From: Gammaproteobacteria bacterium
Lineage (GTDB): Bacteria > Pseudomonadota > Gammaproteobacteria > Eutrophobiales > Eutrophobiaceae
Direction: 5' to 3'
Length of the DNA: 59,386 bases
Assembly (NCBI GenBank): GCA_026710545.1
Contig: JAPOQU010000099.1
Location: 1 to 59,386 of the forward strand
Of this stretch, positions 32,950-41,283 are shown one piece after another; position 1 is the stretch's first letter; each line of letters opens with the position of its first letter. The notes beneath the pieces are model-generated. The model worked only from the letters and a program-made list of their open reading frames with translations. It was not told the origin of the DNA and did no database searches. A program made the position numbers and the translations under genes.

Positions 32950-34584
32950 ATGAATAACCGCCATACCAGCCACGTGGATACGTTCGTCAGGGATAACCTG
33001 CCCCCGCCGGAACAATTACCCGAGTTCCTGTTCACCACCAGAGAACTGCAGTTCCCGGCGCAACTCAATTGCGCGGTGGAACTGCTCGACAAAAAAATTG
33101 CGCAAGGGCACGGTGACAGCAACGCCATCCTGACCCCCAACGAGGTCTGGACTTACCGGGATCTTTATGAAAAGTCCAACCGGATTGCCCACGTGCTGGC
33201 CGACGACCTTGGCCTGGCGCCGGGCAACCGTGTCCTGATCCGGTCTCCGAATAATCCCATGCTGGTCGCCTGCTGGTTCGGCGTGATAAAGGCCGGGGGC
33301 ATTGCCGTGGCCACCATGCCCCTGCTGCGCAGGCTGGAACTGGAACCGGTCATCAACCAGGCGGAGATCCAGTTCGCGTTGTGCGATGAACGCCTCATGG
33401 ACGAACTCTCCGCCGCCATCGGCGCCACGGCATTCGTACAGCGGACCCTGCAATTCAACGGCTCCGGGGAACAAGGCGCCGGGGCGGAACTGGAGCGGCT
33501 GATGGCCGGCAAGGAAACGGCTTTCAACGCCGTTGCAACAGCAAGTGATGACCCGGCCCTGGTCGCCTTCACCAGCGGCACGACGGGGATACCCAAGGGC
33601 ACCGTGCATTTTCACCGGGAGGTCATGGCCATGTGCGTCTGCGCCGGGACGTATACGGTCCAACCGGCGCCGGACGACATTTTTATCGGCAGCCCGCCGG
33701 TCGCGTTTACCTTCGGACTGGGCATGCTGGTCGGCCTGCCGCTGTACTTCGGCGCCAGCGTGGTGTTGCTGGAAGCCGCGCCGCCGCTGGAACTGGGCAA
33801 AGCGATCGGCAGGTTCGGCGCCACCATCTGTTCGACCGCGCCCACCGCCTACCGCATGCTGCTGAACCACCTGGATGAGTTCGACCTGGGCAGCCTCAGA
33901 AAAACCACCAGCGCCGGCGAGAAATTGCCCCTGCCCACTTACCGGGAATGGCTTGCGGCAACCGGCATCAGGATGATCGATATCTTCGGCGCGACCGAAA
34001 TGATCCATATTTTCATTTCCGCCACCGGCGCAGACATCCGCCCCGGCGCAGTCGGCAAGGCGGTAAAGGGCTACCAGGCCTGCATCCTGGGCGATGATGA
34101 CGAACCCGCGCCTCCGGGCACGCTGGGCCGGCTGGGGCTGAAAGGTCCCACCGGCTGCAAGTACCTGGCCGATGAACGGCAGAAGAACTACGTGGTAAAC
34201 GGCTGGAACCTGACCGGCGACGTCTGCACCATGGACGAGGACGGTTATGTCTGGTACCAGGGGCGCACCGATGACATGATCATCTCCTCGGGTTACAACA
34301 TTTCCGGGGCGGAAGTGGAGGCGGCGCTGCTGCCGCACGCGGCCGTCAGTGAATGCGGCGTCGTCGGGATACCCGACGAAAAGCGGGGCATGCTTATCAA
34401 GGCCTATATCGTGCTCGCCGCGGGTTTTCAGGCATCGGCGGAACTGGTTACGGAATTGCAGGACTTCGCCAAGCAGACCATCGCTCCCTATAAGTACCCG
34501 CGTGCGATAGAATTCATACCTGAGATGCCGAAGACCCAGACCGGGAAGATCCAGCGCCATAAACTGCGGGCGTTATCCCAATGA
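32950..34584 (+). CDS. Benzoate/2-aminobenzoate-type acyl-CoA ligase
   Basis: 544 residues with AMP-binding motifs VAFTSGTTGIPKGTVHF (near 198), DIFGATEMIHIFIS (near 345), NLTGDVCTMDEDGYVWYQGR (near 420) and PKTQTGKIQRHKL at the end. The N-terminus (NEVWTYRDLYEKSNRIAHVL) and RSPNNPMLVACWFGVIKAGG resemble benzoate- and aminobenzoate-CoA ligases. It activates a carboxylate, probably aromatic or an aryl keto acid. It heads the plus-strand operon with the RAM-domain and hyuA/hyuB genes. In anaerobic acetophenone breakdown a comparable ligase follows a HyuA/HyuB-type carboxylase, a parallel discussed in the findings. Confidence 0.88.
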   Translation: MNNRHTSHVDTFVRDNLPPPEQLPEFLFTTRELQFPAQLNCAVELLDKKIAQGHGDSNAILTPNEVWTYRDLYEKSNRIAHVLADDLGLAPGNRVLIRSPNNPMLVACWFGVIKAGGIAVATMPLLRRLELEPVINQAEIQFALCDERLMDELSAAIGATAFVQRTLQFNGSGEQGAGAELERLMAGKETAFNAVATASDDPALVAFTSGTTGIPKGTVHFHREVMAMCVCAGTYTVQPAPDDIFIGSPPVAFTFGLGMLVGLPLYFGASVVLLEAAPPLELGKAIGRFGATICSTAPTAYRMLLNHLDEFDLGSLRKTTSAGEKLPLPTYREWLAATGIRMIDIFGATEMIHIFISATGADIRPGAVGKAVKGYQACILGDDDEPAPPGTLGRLGLKGPTGCKYLADERQKNYVVNGWNLTGDVCTMDEDGYVWYQGRTDDMIISSGYNISGAEVEAALLPHAAVSECGVVGIPDEKRGMLIKAYIVLAAGFQASAELVTELQDFAKQTIAPYKYPRAIEFIPEMPKTQTGKIQRHKLRALSQ

Positions 34585-34612
34585 CTAACATGTTCAGCGA
34601 CAGGTGATTTAA

Positions 34613-34891
34613 ATGGTTACAGCAATCGTGCTCATCAATACCCAACACGGCAGGATCAACGAGGTCGCCGAGGCCCTGGCGGACGTGCCGGAATTTTCCG
34701 AGGTTTACTCAGTGGGGGGCAGCTACGACATCGTCGGCATCCTGCGGGTAGAAACCAACGAGGCCATCGCGGACATGGTCACCAACCGCATGGTAAACAT
34801 TGAAGGCATCGAAAACACCGAGACCATGATCGCGTTCAAGACCTATTCGCAGCACGACCTGGAGCAGATTTTTTCCATTGGTATGGATTAA
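34613..34891 (+). CDS. Stand-alone RAM domain (Lrp/AsnC ligand-binding) protein
   Basis: 92 residues covering only the alpha-beta ligand-binding half of Lrp/AsnC regulators: TAIVLINTQHGRINEVAEAL, VYSVGGSYDIVGILRVETNE and ENTETMIAFKTYSQHDLEQ. The helix-turn-helix half is absent. It lies between the CoA ligase and hyuA with 28 and 12 nt spacing, so it is made with them. Such isolated domains can form ring-shaped oligomers that bind small metabolites, and may modulate enzymes or a full-length Lrp protein. The role here is unknown. Confidence 0.88.
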   Translation: MVTAIVLINTQHGRINEVAEALADVPEFSEVYSVGGSYDIVGILRVETNEAIADMVTNRMVNIEGIENTETMIAFKTYSQHDLEQIFSIGMD

Positions 34892-34903
34892 ATCAACTCA
34901 TAT

Positions 34904-37006
34904 ATGTCATACGTTGTAGCAACTGACGTAGGCGGCACCTGTACCGATACGGTGATCGTCGAGGACGGACGTTCCGTCTTTATCGGCAAGGCCCTGTCCA
35001 CGCCGCCGGATTTTGCCGGCGGCGTTATTGCCTCGATTCGCTCTGCCGCTGACGGCATGCAGGCGGACCTGGACGACATTTTCCGGCAGACCACCTTGTT
35101 CGTCCACGGTTCCACCGTGGTCGACAACACCTTGCTGGAGCGCAAGGGCGCCCGCACCGGCCTGATCACCACGGCGGGGTTTGAGGACACGCTGCTGGTC
35201 ACCCGGGGCGCCTACGGGCGCTGGTCGGGCCTGTCGGAAGAGGGGTTGAAACACCCGGTCGCCACGGACCGGCCCGCGCCGCTGGTCCCGTTCGGCCTGA
35301 TCCGCGGGGTGACGGAACGGGTGGATTACAAGGGCGCGATTGTCCGGGAACTGGATGAGGCCGAGGTTGCCGAGGCCGTCAGCTACCTGGTCGACGAGCG
35401 CCAGGTAGAGTCCGTGGCCGTGGCATTGCTGTGGTCGTTTGCCAACCCTGTCCACGAACAACGCATCCGCGCTATCATTAATGCGCACAGCCCGGCGACC
35501 CATGTGTCGCTTTCCAGCGAGATAGCGCCGGTGCCGGGCGAATACGAGCGCACTTCCACCACCGTGATCAACGCGTACGCGGGACAGGTGGTCAGCCGTT
35601 ACATCAACAACCTGCAAAACCTGCTGACTCAACATAACTACCGGGGGCCGGTACTGGTCATGCAGGGTTACGGCGGACTGCTGCCGGCCGAACAGGCCGC
35701 GGGACGGGCGGTACACATGCTTGAATGCGGCCCGGTTGCCGGGGTCATCGGCAGCAAGTTTCTCGGGGACGGCATGGGCGACGGCAACATCATTGCCGCG
35801 GACATGGGGGGCACCACGTTCAAGGTGGGCATTATCCAGGACGGGGAGATCGAGTACGCCCGGGAACCCCTGATAGACCGGTTCCACTACTCGGTGCCCA
35901 AGATCGACGTGGCCTCCATCGGCGCCGGCGGCGGCAGCCTGATCAGCCTGGAACAGGACACGGCCGCGCCGCTGGTGGGACCGCAGAGCGCCGGGGCAGT
36001 GCCGGGGCCGATCTGTTACGGGCTCGGCGGGACCCAACCTACCCTCACCGACGTACTGTTATTGCTGGGATATATCGATCCGCAACGCTTCCTCAACGGC
36101 GCCATGACCCTGGATCAGGAAACCACGGTCCGGCTGTTCCGGGAACAGGTCGCAGAGCCGCTGGGATTGTCCGTGGAACAGGCGGCAATCGGCATCTTCC
36201 GCGTGGCCAACGCGCAGGTCACGGACCTGATACACAAGATCACCGTCGAGCAGGGCCTGGACCCGCGCGACTTCGTCCTGCACGCGTTCGGCGGTTCCTG
36301 CCCGATGCTGGCGAGCACGTTTGCCCTGGAATTGGGCGTACAGCGCGTTATCGTGCCGTATACCGCATCGGTGAACTGCGCCTTCGGCCTGGCCAGCACC
36401 GACGTGATGCACGATTACAGCACCACCCTGACCAAATCCGCCCCGTGCCCCGTGGATGAAATCAACGCCATCTACGAACCCATGATCAGCGCCGCGCGAC
36501 AGGCGCTGGAACAGGAAGGGTTTTCGGAAGATAAAATGCGCTTCAGGCAATCCGTGGGGTTCCGCTACGCCATGCAGGTCCATGAAATTATTACACCTGT
36601 GCGCGCCGCCACCCCGCTGGATAAAGCAGGACTGGAACAACTGGTCAATGATTTTGAAACGCTGTATGAAAGCCGCTACGGCAAAGGTTCCGCCTACCGG
36701 GACGCGGGCATTGAGATGACCCGGTTCCGCCTCAGCGCGTCCGGCATGATAGACCGTCCGGAATTTGCCGCGCGGCCGCGGGCCGGTGCTTCCCCGGATG
36801 CGGCCCGCACGGGGCGGCGCAGGATATTCGTCAACGGCCACGATAATCTGACCGAGGCCGGCATCTTTGATTTTGAAAAACTGCTGCCCGGTAATATCAT
36901 TGCAGGTCCGGCGGTTATCCATACGCCGATCACCACCATCGTGATCCAGGACGGCCAGCACGGGTTAATGGACGGCTATAGAAATATTGTTATCGAGATT
37001 ACTTGA
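34904..37006 (+). CDS. hyuA: HyuA-type ATP-dependent hydantoinase/oxoprolinase/ketone carboxylase alpha subunit
   Basis: 700 residues. The actin-like ATPase motifs are clear: ATDVGGTCTDTVIV at the start, AADMGGTTFKVGII near 290 and ASIGAGGGSLI near 340. FVHGSTVVDNTLLERKGAR and GEYERTSTTVINAYAGQ are family hallmarks. HyuA-type subunits phosphorylate a carbonyl oxygen of a lactam, hydantoin or enol using ATP; partner HyuB completes hydrolysis or carboxylation. HyuB starts 1 nt after this stop. The combination with a gamma-like zinc ribbon in HyuB favours a carboxylase, while the downstream isochorismatase-like and deaminase genes favour ring hydrolysis. Confidence 0.9.
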   Translation: MSYVVATDVGGTCTDTVIVEDGRSVFIGKALSTPPDFAGGVIASIRSAADGMQADLDDIFRQTTLFVHGSTVVDNTLLERKGARTGLITTAGFEDTLLVTRGAYGRWSGLSEEGLKHPVATDRPAPLVPFGLIRGVTERVDYKGAIVRELDEAEVAEAVSYLVDERQVESVAVALLWSFANPVHEQRIRAIINAHSPATHVSLSSEIAPVPGEYERTSTTVINAYAGQVVSRYINNLQNLLTQHNYRGPVLVMQGYGGLLPAEQAAGRAVHMLECGPVAGVIGSKFLGDGMGDGNIIAADMGGTTFKVGIIQDGEIEYAREPLIDRFHYSVPKIDVASIGAGGGSLISLEQDTAAPLVGPQSAGAVPGPICYGLGGTQPTLTDVLLLLGYIDPQRFLNGAMTLDQETTVRLFREQVAEPLGLSVEQAAIGIFRVANAQVTDLIHKITVEQGLDPRDFVLHAFGGSCPMLASTFALELGVQRVIVPYTASVNCAFGLASTDVMHDYSTTLTKSAPCPVDEINAIYEPMISAARQALEQEGFSEDKMRFRQSVGFRYAMQVHEIITPVRAATPLDKAGLEQLVNDFETLYESRYGKGSAYRDAGIEMTRFRLSASGMIDRPEFAARPRAGASPDAARTGRRRIFVNGHDNLTEAGIFDFEKLLPGNIIAGPAVIHTPITTIVIQDGQHGLMDGYRNIVIEIT

Positions 37007-37007
37007 C

Positions 37008-39077
37008 ATGATCGACCCCATCACTTTTTCGATCATCCGCCACCGCCTGTTCCGGGTCGTGGATGAGGCCGTGATCACCCTGAAAAACGTGTCCGGCAGC
37101 GCCATCACCAACGAGGGCCATGACCTGATGGTGTCCCTGTACCGGGCGGACGGCTCGCTGTTGATGGGCGGCGTCGGGTTCCTGCACCACCTGACCAGCG
37201 CCGCGGAGGCGTGCAAGTCCATCATCCGGCGCTTTGAGGGCGACATCCACGCCGGCGACGTGTTCCTGCTGAACGACCCCTACACCGCGGCCCTGCATAC
37301 CTCCGACGTGTACCTGGTGGCGCCCATCCACTACCGGGGGGAACTGGTGGCGTGGAGCGCCTGCTTCGTGCACGTGTACGATATCGGCGCGACCAATCCC
37401 GGCGGATTCTGCCCCGATGCGGACAACATCTACACGGAAGGATTCAGTTCGCCCGGAATTCGGCTGGTGGAAAAAGGCGAGATCAACCGGTCCATCATGG
37501 ACACCTTCCTCAACATGGTGCGCTCGCCGGACATGGTGGCGCTGGACATGAATTCCATGATCGCCTGCAACAACGTCGCCCGCGCACGCATGCTGGCCCT
37601 CATCGACAAATACGGGTTCGAGACGGTCGATGAGACCTGCAAAACGCTGATCATAAAGTCCGAAGAGAAGCTGCGCGCGCGCCTGCGCGAACTGCCCGAC
37701 GGGCAATGGCAATCGCGCCAGTACCTGAGCGTGGAGGACGAGGTCTGCCGGGTCGAGCTGACCATGACCAAGCGGGACGACACCCTGACCTTCGATTTCA
37801 GCGGGTCCAGCGAACAGAGCCGCTATGCCATCAACTGCACCAGGTGGGCCTCCCTGGGCGGACTGTTTGCGCCCCTGTTCCCGCTGCTGTGCTACGACAT
37901 TACCTGGAACGAAGGCGTGATCAGCCCGATCACCATGATCGCGCCCGAGGGCACCATTGTGAACTGCACCCGCCCGGCGCCGGTCTCCGTGGCGACCGTG
38001 GGCGCCATACAGTCCGTCAACAACGCCGCCTGCACCACCATCGGCAAGATGCTCAGCGCCAGCGAAAAATACGCCGGCGAGGCCACCGCCGTGTGGCATG
38101 CCAACCACTTTGCCGTGTTCCTGTTCGGGCAAAACCAGCACAACAAGCAGGCCATCGGCATCCTCACCGAGACCTTCGCCGGCGCCGGCGGCGCCCGGGC
38201 CTGGGCGGACGGCATCGAGGTGGGCGGCGAGATCCCGAACCCCATCTCGCGCATGGCCAACGTGGAGACCGTCGAATACACCTTCCCCATCCGTTACCTG
38301 TACCGCCGGCGCCTCAGGGACTCCGGCGGGCCGGGGCGTTACCGCGGCGGGGTCGGCATGGAACTGTCCTTTGTGCCCCACGATGCCCCGGACGGCGGCA
38401 TGCACTACGTGGTATCGGGCAAAGGCTCCAAATTCCCCATGAGCGAGGGTCTGGCCGGCGGCTATCCCGGTTCGCCCAATGCCTACATGTGGATGAAGAA
38501 CAACGGCGCGCAGGCCGGCACCGCCGGGGATACGCCGCAAGCAGGGTCGGCAGCGCCAGAACAGCAGGTTGTGGACTGGGGGGTGTTCCCCCTGATGGGC
38601 GACGATGCCCTGTACGTCAGGTGGAACGGCGGCGGCGGTTACGGCGACCCGCTGGCCCGCCCGCCGGAAGACGTGGCCCATGACGTGCGGGACGGGCTGA
38701 CCTCGGCGGAATTTGCGGAAACCGTGTACGGTGTCGTTATCGACGCCGGGACTGGAGAAGCCGATCAGTCGCTGACGGAAGAAAAGCGGGCCGGGTTGAT
38801 CCGGTACAGGAAAAACGGCAGGCAGGCAGCCACTGCCGCAAACCCGCGCATCACCTGCAAACATTGCGGCGCAAGCCTGGCTGATGATGACGGCAACTGG
38901 AAGGAATTCGCCGTCCTGCAGGAAACGCCCATGCAAAGCCTGGGCGGACCCTACGCCAGCGGCGGCGACGTAGTGTTGCGTTCTTTCTCCTGTCCGGGTT
39001 GCGGCGTCCTGCTGGATACGGAGACTGCCATGACGGGAGACCCGTACCTGCATGACCAGATATTTATCCGCAGATGA
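37008..39077 (+). CDS. hyuB: HyuB-type subunit fused to an acetone-carboxylase-gamma-like zinc ribbon
   Basis: 689 residues from the ATG at 37008. The HyuB body runs from ITFSIIRHRLFRVVDEA through FLLNDPYTAALHTSDVYLV and HVYDIGATNPGG to GGPGRYRGGVG near residue 445. After about residue 610 there is a separate zinc ribbon: ITCKHCGASLADDDGNWKEF and RSFSCPGCGVLLDTET, two CxxC pairs spaced as in the small gamma subunit of acetone carboxylase. Fusion of this domain to HyuB is unusual. The last five codons (FIRR and stop) come from the ATCCGCAGATGACGC repeat at 39066-39080, so the C-terminus has been rewritten by a repeat. With HyuA it forms the ATP-dependent enzyme of the cluster. Confidence 0.88.
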   Translation: MIDPITFSIIRHRLFRVVDEAVITLKNVSGSAITNEGHDLMVSLYRADGSLLMGGVGFLHHLTSAAEACKSIIRRFEGDIHAGDVFLLNDPYTAALHTSDVYLVAPIHYRGELVAWSACFVHVYDIGATNPGGFCPDADNIYTEGFSSPGIRLVEKGEINRSIMDTFLNMVRSPDMVALDMNSMIACNNVARARMLALIDKYGFETVDETCKTLIIKSEEKLRARLRELPDGQWQSRQYLSVEDEVCRVELTMTKRDDTLTFDFSGSSEQSRYAINCTRWASLGGLFAPLFPLLCYDITWNEGVISPITMIAPEGTIVNCTRPAPVSVATVGAIQSVNNAACTTIGKMLSASEKYAGEATAVWHANHFAVFLFGQNQHNKQAIGILTETFAGAGGARAWADGIEVGGEIPNPISRMANVETVEYTFPIRYLYRRRLRDSGGPGRYRGGVGMELSFVPHDAPDGGMHYVVSGKGSKFPMSEGLAGGYPGSPNAYMWMKNNGAQAGTAGDTPQAGSAAPEQQVVDWGVFPLMGDDALYVRWNGGGGYGDPLARPPEDVAHDVRDGLTSAEFAETVYGVVIDAGTGEADQSLTEEKRAGLIRYRKNGRQAATAANPRITCKHCGASLADDDGNWKEFAVLQETPMQSLGGPYASGGDVVLRSFSCPGCGVLLDTETAMTGDPYLHDQIFIRR

Positions 39078-39345
39078 CGCAATTGAAATTTGGGACACCC
39101 ATAAATTGATGATGTAATTTGGGACACCCATAAATTGACGATAATTGTTAATTTATGGGTGTCCCAAATTGAGGACATTATTTTATCCGCAGATGACGCA
39201 GATTAACGCAGATTATTTTGTTTCAATAACAAAAGAAATTCAAATCTGTCATGACGTCAGGGGGCAGGCCATAGTGGTAAGACAGAATTACTCAAAATCA
39301 AAAGATTTATCTTTTCATCTGCGTTAATCTGCGTCATCTGCGGAT
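39066..39345. repeat. Compound repeat region: AATTTGGGACACCC units and a MITE-like 29-bp inverted-repeat element (copy 2)
   Basis: From left to right there is a truncated ATCCGCAGATGACGC (39066-39080), then AATTTGGGACACCCATAAAT units at 39087-39107 and 39116-39136 and an inverted one at 39150-39170. A full 29-bp repeat follows at 39185-39213, with its exact inverse at 39317-39345 and 103 bp between. The 29-mers are identical to those of the 20673-20863 element, though the interiors differ. The region fills the 288-bp gap between hyuB and the isochorismatase-like gene and probably forms strong hairpins in the transcript. Confidence 0.88.
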
Positions 39346-39365
39346 ACATATAATTTTCTTAAGCT

Positions 39366-40046
39366 ATGCACAATATACGAATAAGTGACGAGATCGTTGA
39401 GCGGGTGATGAAGCGCCGCGGGCGTTATCACCTTTATGACAGTTTTGACCCGGCAAAATGCGCGCTGGTGGTCATCGATATGCAGAATGCCTTCTGCAAG
39501 CCGGGGGCGCCGGCCGAGGTGCCGGCCAGCCGCGGGACTGTCGGTAACATAAACCGGCTGGCACAGGAACTGCGCAAGCGGGGTGGCGACGTGATCTGGA
39601 TCGTCAGCGAGTTCCATTGCAACGGCGGCAAATCGGAATGGGAGAATTTCTTCAGCAACATGGTGTCCGGGGAGGTGCGCGAGCGTACCATGCAGTACAT
39701 GGCGCCCGGGCAGGAGGGCGGCAAGCTATGGCATGAACTGGAGGTGGATGAGGACGATATTCACCTGGTCAAGAACCGTTACGGCTGTCTCTCACCGGGT
39801 GCTTCGAAACTGGAACGGGTGTTGCGCAGCCGCGCCATCGAGATCCTGCTGATAGCCGGGACAAAGACCAACATCTGTTGTGAGACCACTGCACGCACTG
39901 CTTTTGACATGGACTTCAACGTGGTCATGGTCGAAGACTGCTGCTCCACCCTGTCCGACCGCGAACACCAGGCGACGCTGGAATCCATCATCCAGCAGTT
40001 CGGCGACGTGATGACCGGGCAGGAGTTCATCGAGCGTTGTATCTAA
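39366..40046 (+). CDS. Isochorismatase-family cysteine hydrolase
   Basis: 226 residues. The Asp-Lys-Cys triad is present: ALVVIDMQNAFCKPG (Asp near 37), HLVKNRYGCLSPG (Lys near 137) and IAGTKTNICCETTARTAFD (Cys near 168), the last close to the N-carbamoylsarcosine amidohydrolase and nicotinamidase pattern. The fold hydrolyses amides or ureido groups. It follows hyuA/hyuB across the repeat region and precedes the deaminase by 32 nt. In creatinine breakdown a homologous N-carbamoylsarcosine amidohydrolase acts right after the HyuA/HyuB-type N-methylhydantoinase, which supports a ring-opening role. Substrate unproven. Confidence 0.88.
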   Translation: MHNIRISDEIVERVMKRRGRYHLYDSFDPAKCALVVIDMQNAFCKPGAPAEVPASRGTVGNINRLAQELRKRGGDVIWIVSEFHCNGGKSEWENFFSNMVSGEVRERTMQYMAPGQEGGKLWHELEVDEDDIHLVKNRYGCLSPGASKLERVLRSRAIEILLIAGTKTNICCETTARTAFDMDFNVVMVEDCCSTLSDREHQATLESIIQQFGDVMTGQEFIERCI

Positions 40047-40078
40047 TTAGCGCAGATGGATAAGGTGTCTTCTTGCGC

Positions 40079-40552
40079 ATGAAGAACGTGGATGAACATT
40101 ACCTGCGCATTGCCTTCAAGGAGGCCGTACGGGCGCGGGAACGGGGCAATCACGCGTTCGGCGCCTTGCTGGTGGATGCGGGTGGCGGACCCGTACTGGC
40201 GGCGCAGAACTCGGTGGTCACCGACAGCGACGTTACTGCGCACGCGGAAATGAACCTGATCAGGGCCGCGTCCAGGAAATTTGACACCGATCAGTTAAAG
40301 ACCTTCACTCTGTATGCCAGCGGCGAGCCCTGCCCCATGTGCGCCGGCGCCATTGTCTGGGCCAATATACGACGGGTCGTGTTCGGCCTGGGCATGGACG
40401 CGATATACCGGCTGTTTGATGCCGACCCGGAGGCCCCCTCTCTGCCCATGCACGCTGCCGGCGTGTTCTCACAAGCGCCCTGGCCCGTGGAAGTCATCGG
40501 TCCCCTGCTGGCAGAAGAAGCAGAAGCGGTTTTTCGTAATGAAGGGGGTTAA
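40079..40552 (+). CDS. Zinc-dependent (cytidine/guanine/tRNA-adenosine type) deaminase
   Basis: 157 residues from the ATG at 40079. TAHAEMNLIRAA provides the zinc His and the proton-shuttle Glu, and GEPCPMCAGAIVWANIRRVVFG the two zinc Cys. GNHAFGALLVDA before them is the usual substrate strand. Length and spacing suit guanine deaminase-like or TadA-like enzymes. Being in a catabolic operon after the isochorismatase-like gene, it more likely deaminates a free heterocycle or nucleobase than tRNA. The R-F-A tail of true TadA is not recognised. Confidence 0.88.
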   Translation: MKNVDEHYLRIAFKEAVRARERGNHAFGALLVDAGGGPVLAAQNSVVTDSDVTAHAEMNLIRAASRKFDTDQLKTFTLYASGEPCPMCAGAIVWANIRRVVFGLGMDAIYRLFDADPEAPSLPMHAAGVFSQAPWPVEVIGPLLAEEAEAVFRNEGG

Positions 40553-40560
40553 AGTAACGT

Positions 40561-40589
40561 TTGACAGGTTACATCGATAGCGCTATCGT
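40561..40589 (+). promoter_or_regulatory. vapBC promoter with overlapping operator
   Basis: A consensus TTGACA (40561-40566) and TATCGT (40584-40589) are 17 bp apart. The perfect 14-bp palindrome CGATAGCGCTATCG (40575-40588) fills the spacer and -10 element, where the VapB antitoxin would bind to repress its own operon. Confidence 0.65.
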
Positions 40590-40621
40590 AATACGGTATA
40601 GCTTTCGATGGAGAATTACCC

Positions 40622-40828
40622 ATGACAACCGTTACCGTCTCACCAAAATACCAGATTGTAATTCCCAAAGAAATCAGGGAGGCCAATGGAATCGTCTCCG
40701 GACAAAAAGTTCAGATGATCAGTTACCGGAACAGGATACAACTCATCCCGATAGAGCCGATGGAGAACCTGAGAGGATTCCTGAAAGGCATTGATACAAC
40801 TCTGGAGCGTGACAAAGATCGGCTATGA
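40622..40828 (+). CDS. vapB: VapB-type antitoxin (AbrB/SpoVT fold)
   Basis: 68 residues with GGAGA before the ATG. TVTVSPKYQIVIPKEIREANG is the swapped-hairpin AbrB DNA-binding fold, and the tail FLKGIDTTLERDKDRL would bind the toxin. Its end overlaps the toxin start by 4 nt. It should neutralise VapC and repress the promoter through the palindrome at 40575-40588. It is A+T-richer than its neighbours, consistent with a mobile module. Confidence 0.9.
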   Translation: MTTVTVSPKYQIVIPKEIREANGIVSGQKVQMISYRNRIQLIPIEPMENLRGFLKGIDTTLERDKDRL

Positions 40829-41196
40829 ATGTGGTCGATTCGTCTGGATGGTTATCCTATTTTGCCAGCGACAAAAATTCCCGCTCTTTTGCCGAACCGA
40901 TTAAATCATTGGGAGAACTGCTGGTTCCCACTATCACCCTGACTGAGGTGTTCAGGATTATTCTGCGTCAACGAGGCGAAGCAGCAGCGCTTCGAGCCAT
41001 TGCACATATGGAACAAGGGGAGGTTGTTCCTCTGAATGAGGAGTTGGCTGTGGATGCGGCTTATTTCGGAGTTGAGTATAAACTACCCCTGGCAGATAGC
41101 ATTATTTACGCAACTGCGCACAGATACGAGGCCCTGGTGTGGACCCAGGATGCAGATTTCAAGGGTTTAAACAACATCAGGTACTATCCGAAGTAA
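40825..41196 (+). CDS. vapC: VapC-type PIN ribonuclease toxin
   Basis: 123 residues with the four acidic PIN residues visible: MNVVDSSGWLSYF (Asp5), TITLTEVFRII (Glu), LPLADSIIYATA (Asp) and WTQDADFKGL (Asp). VapC toxins cut specific structured RNAs, often tRNA or rRNA, in the presence of Mg2+. It is encoded in a 4-nt overlap with vapB. The pair sits between the catabolic operon and icd and has its own promoter. Confidence 0.92.
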   Translation: MNVVDSSGWLSYFASDKNSRSFAEPIKSLGELLVPTITLTEVFRIILRQRGEAAALRAIAHMEQGEVVPLNEELAVDAAYFGVEYKLPLADSIIYATAHRYEALVWTQDADFKGLNNIRYYPK

Positions 41197-41283
41197 CTAC
41201 CCTGTTTCAGCCCTGCTCACCCGCACCACCTGCTGCTTATGTGGTAAGCTATTGCAAAAATTCACAGACCATGGAGATTCAAC

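Noticed and set aside
33016..34560. 514-codon minus-strand frame opposite the benzoate-type ligase
   Set aside because: The plus strand carries all AMP-binding motifs; the antisense product is His/Arg/Gln-rich without any domain.
36999..39131. 710-codon open frame on the minus strand opposite hyuB
   Set aside because: It mirrors the codon pattern of the real HyuB gene, is low in recognisable motifs and has no family signature; long antisense frames are expected in G+C-rich genes.
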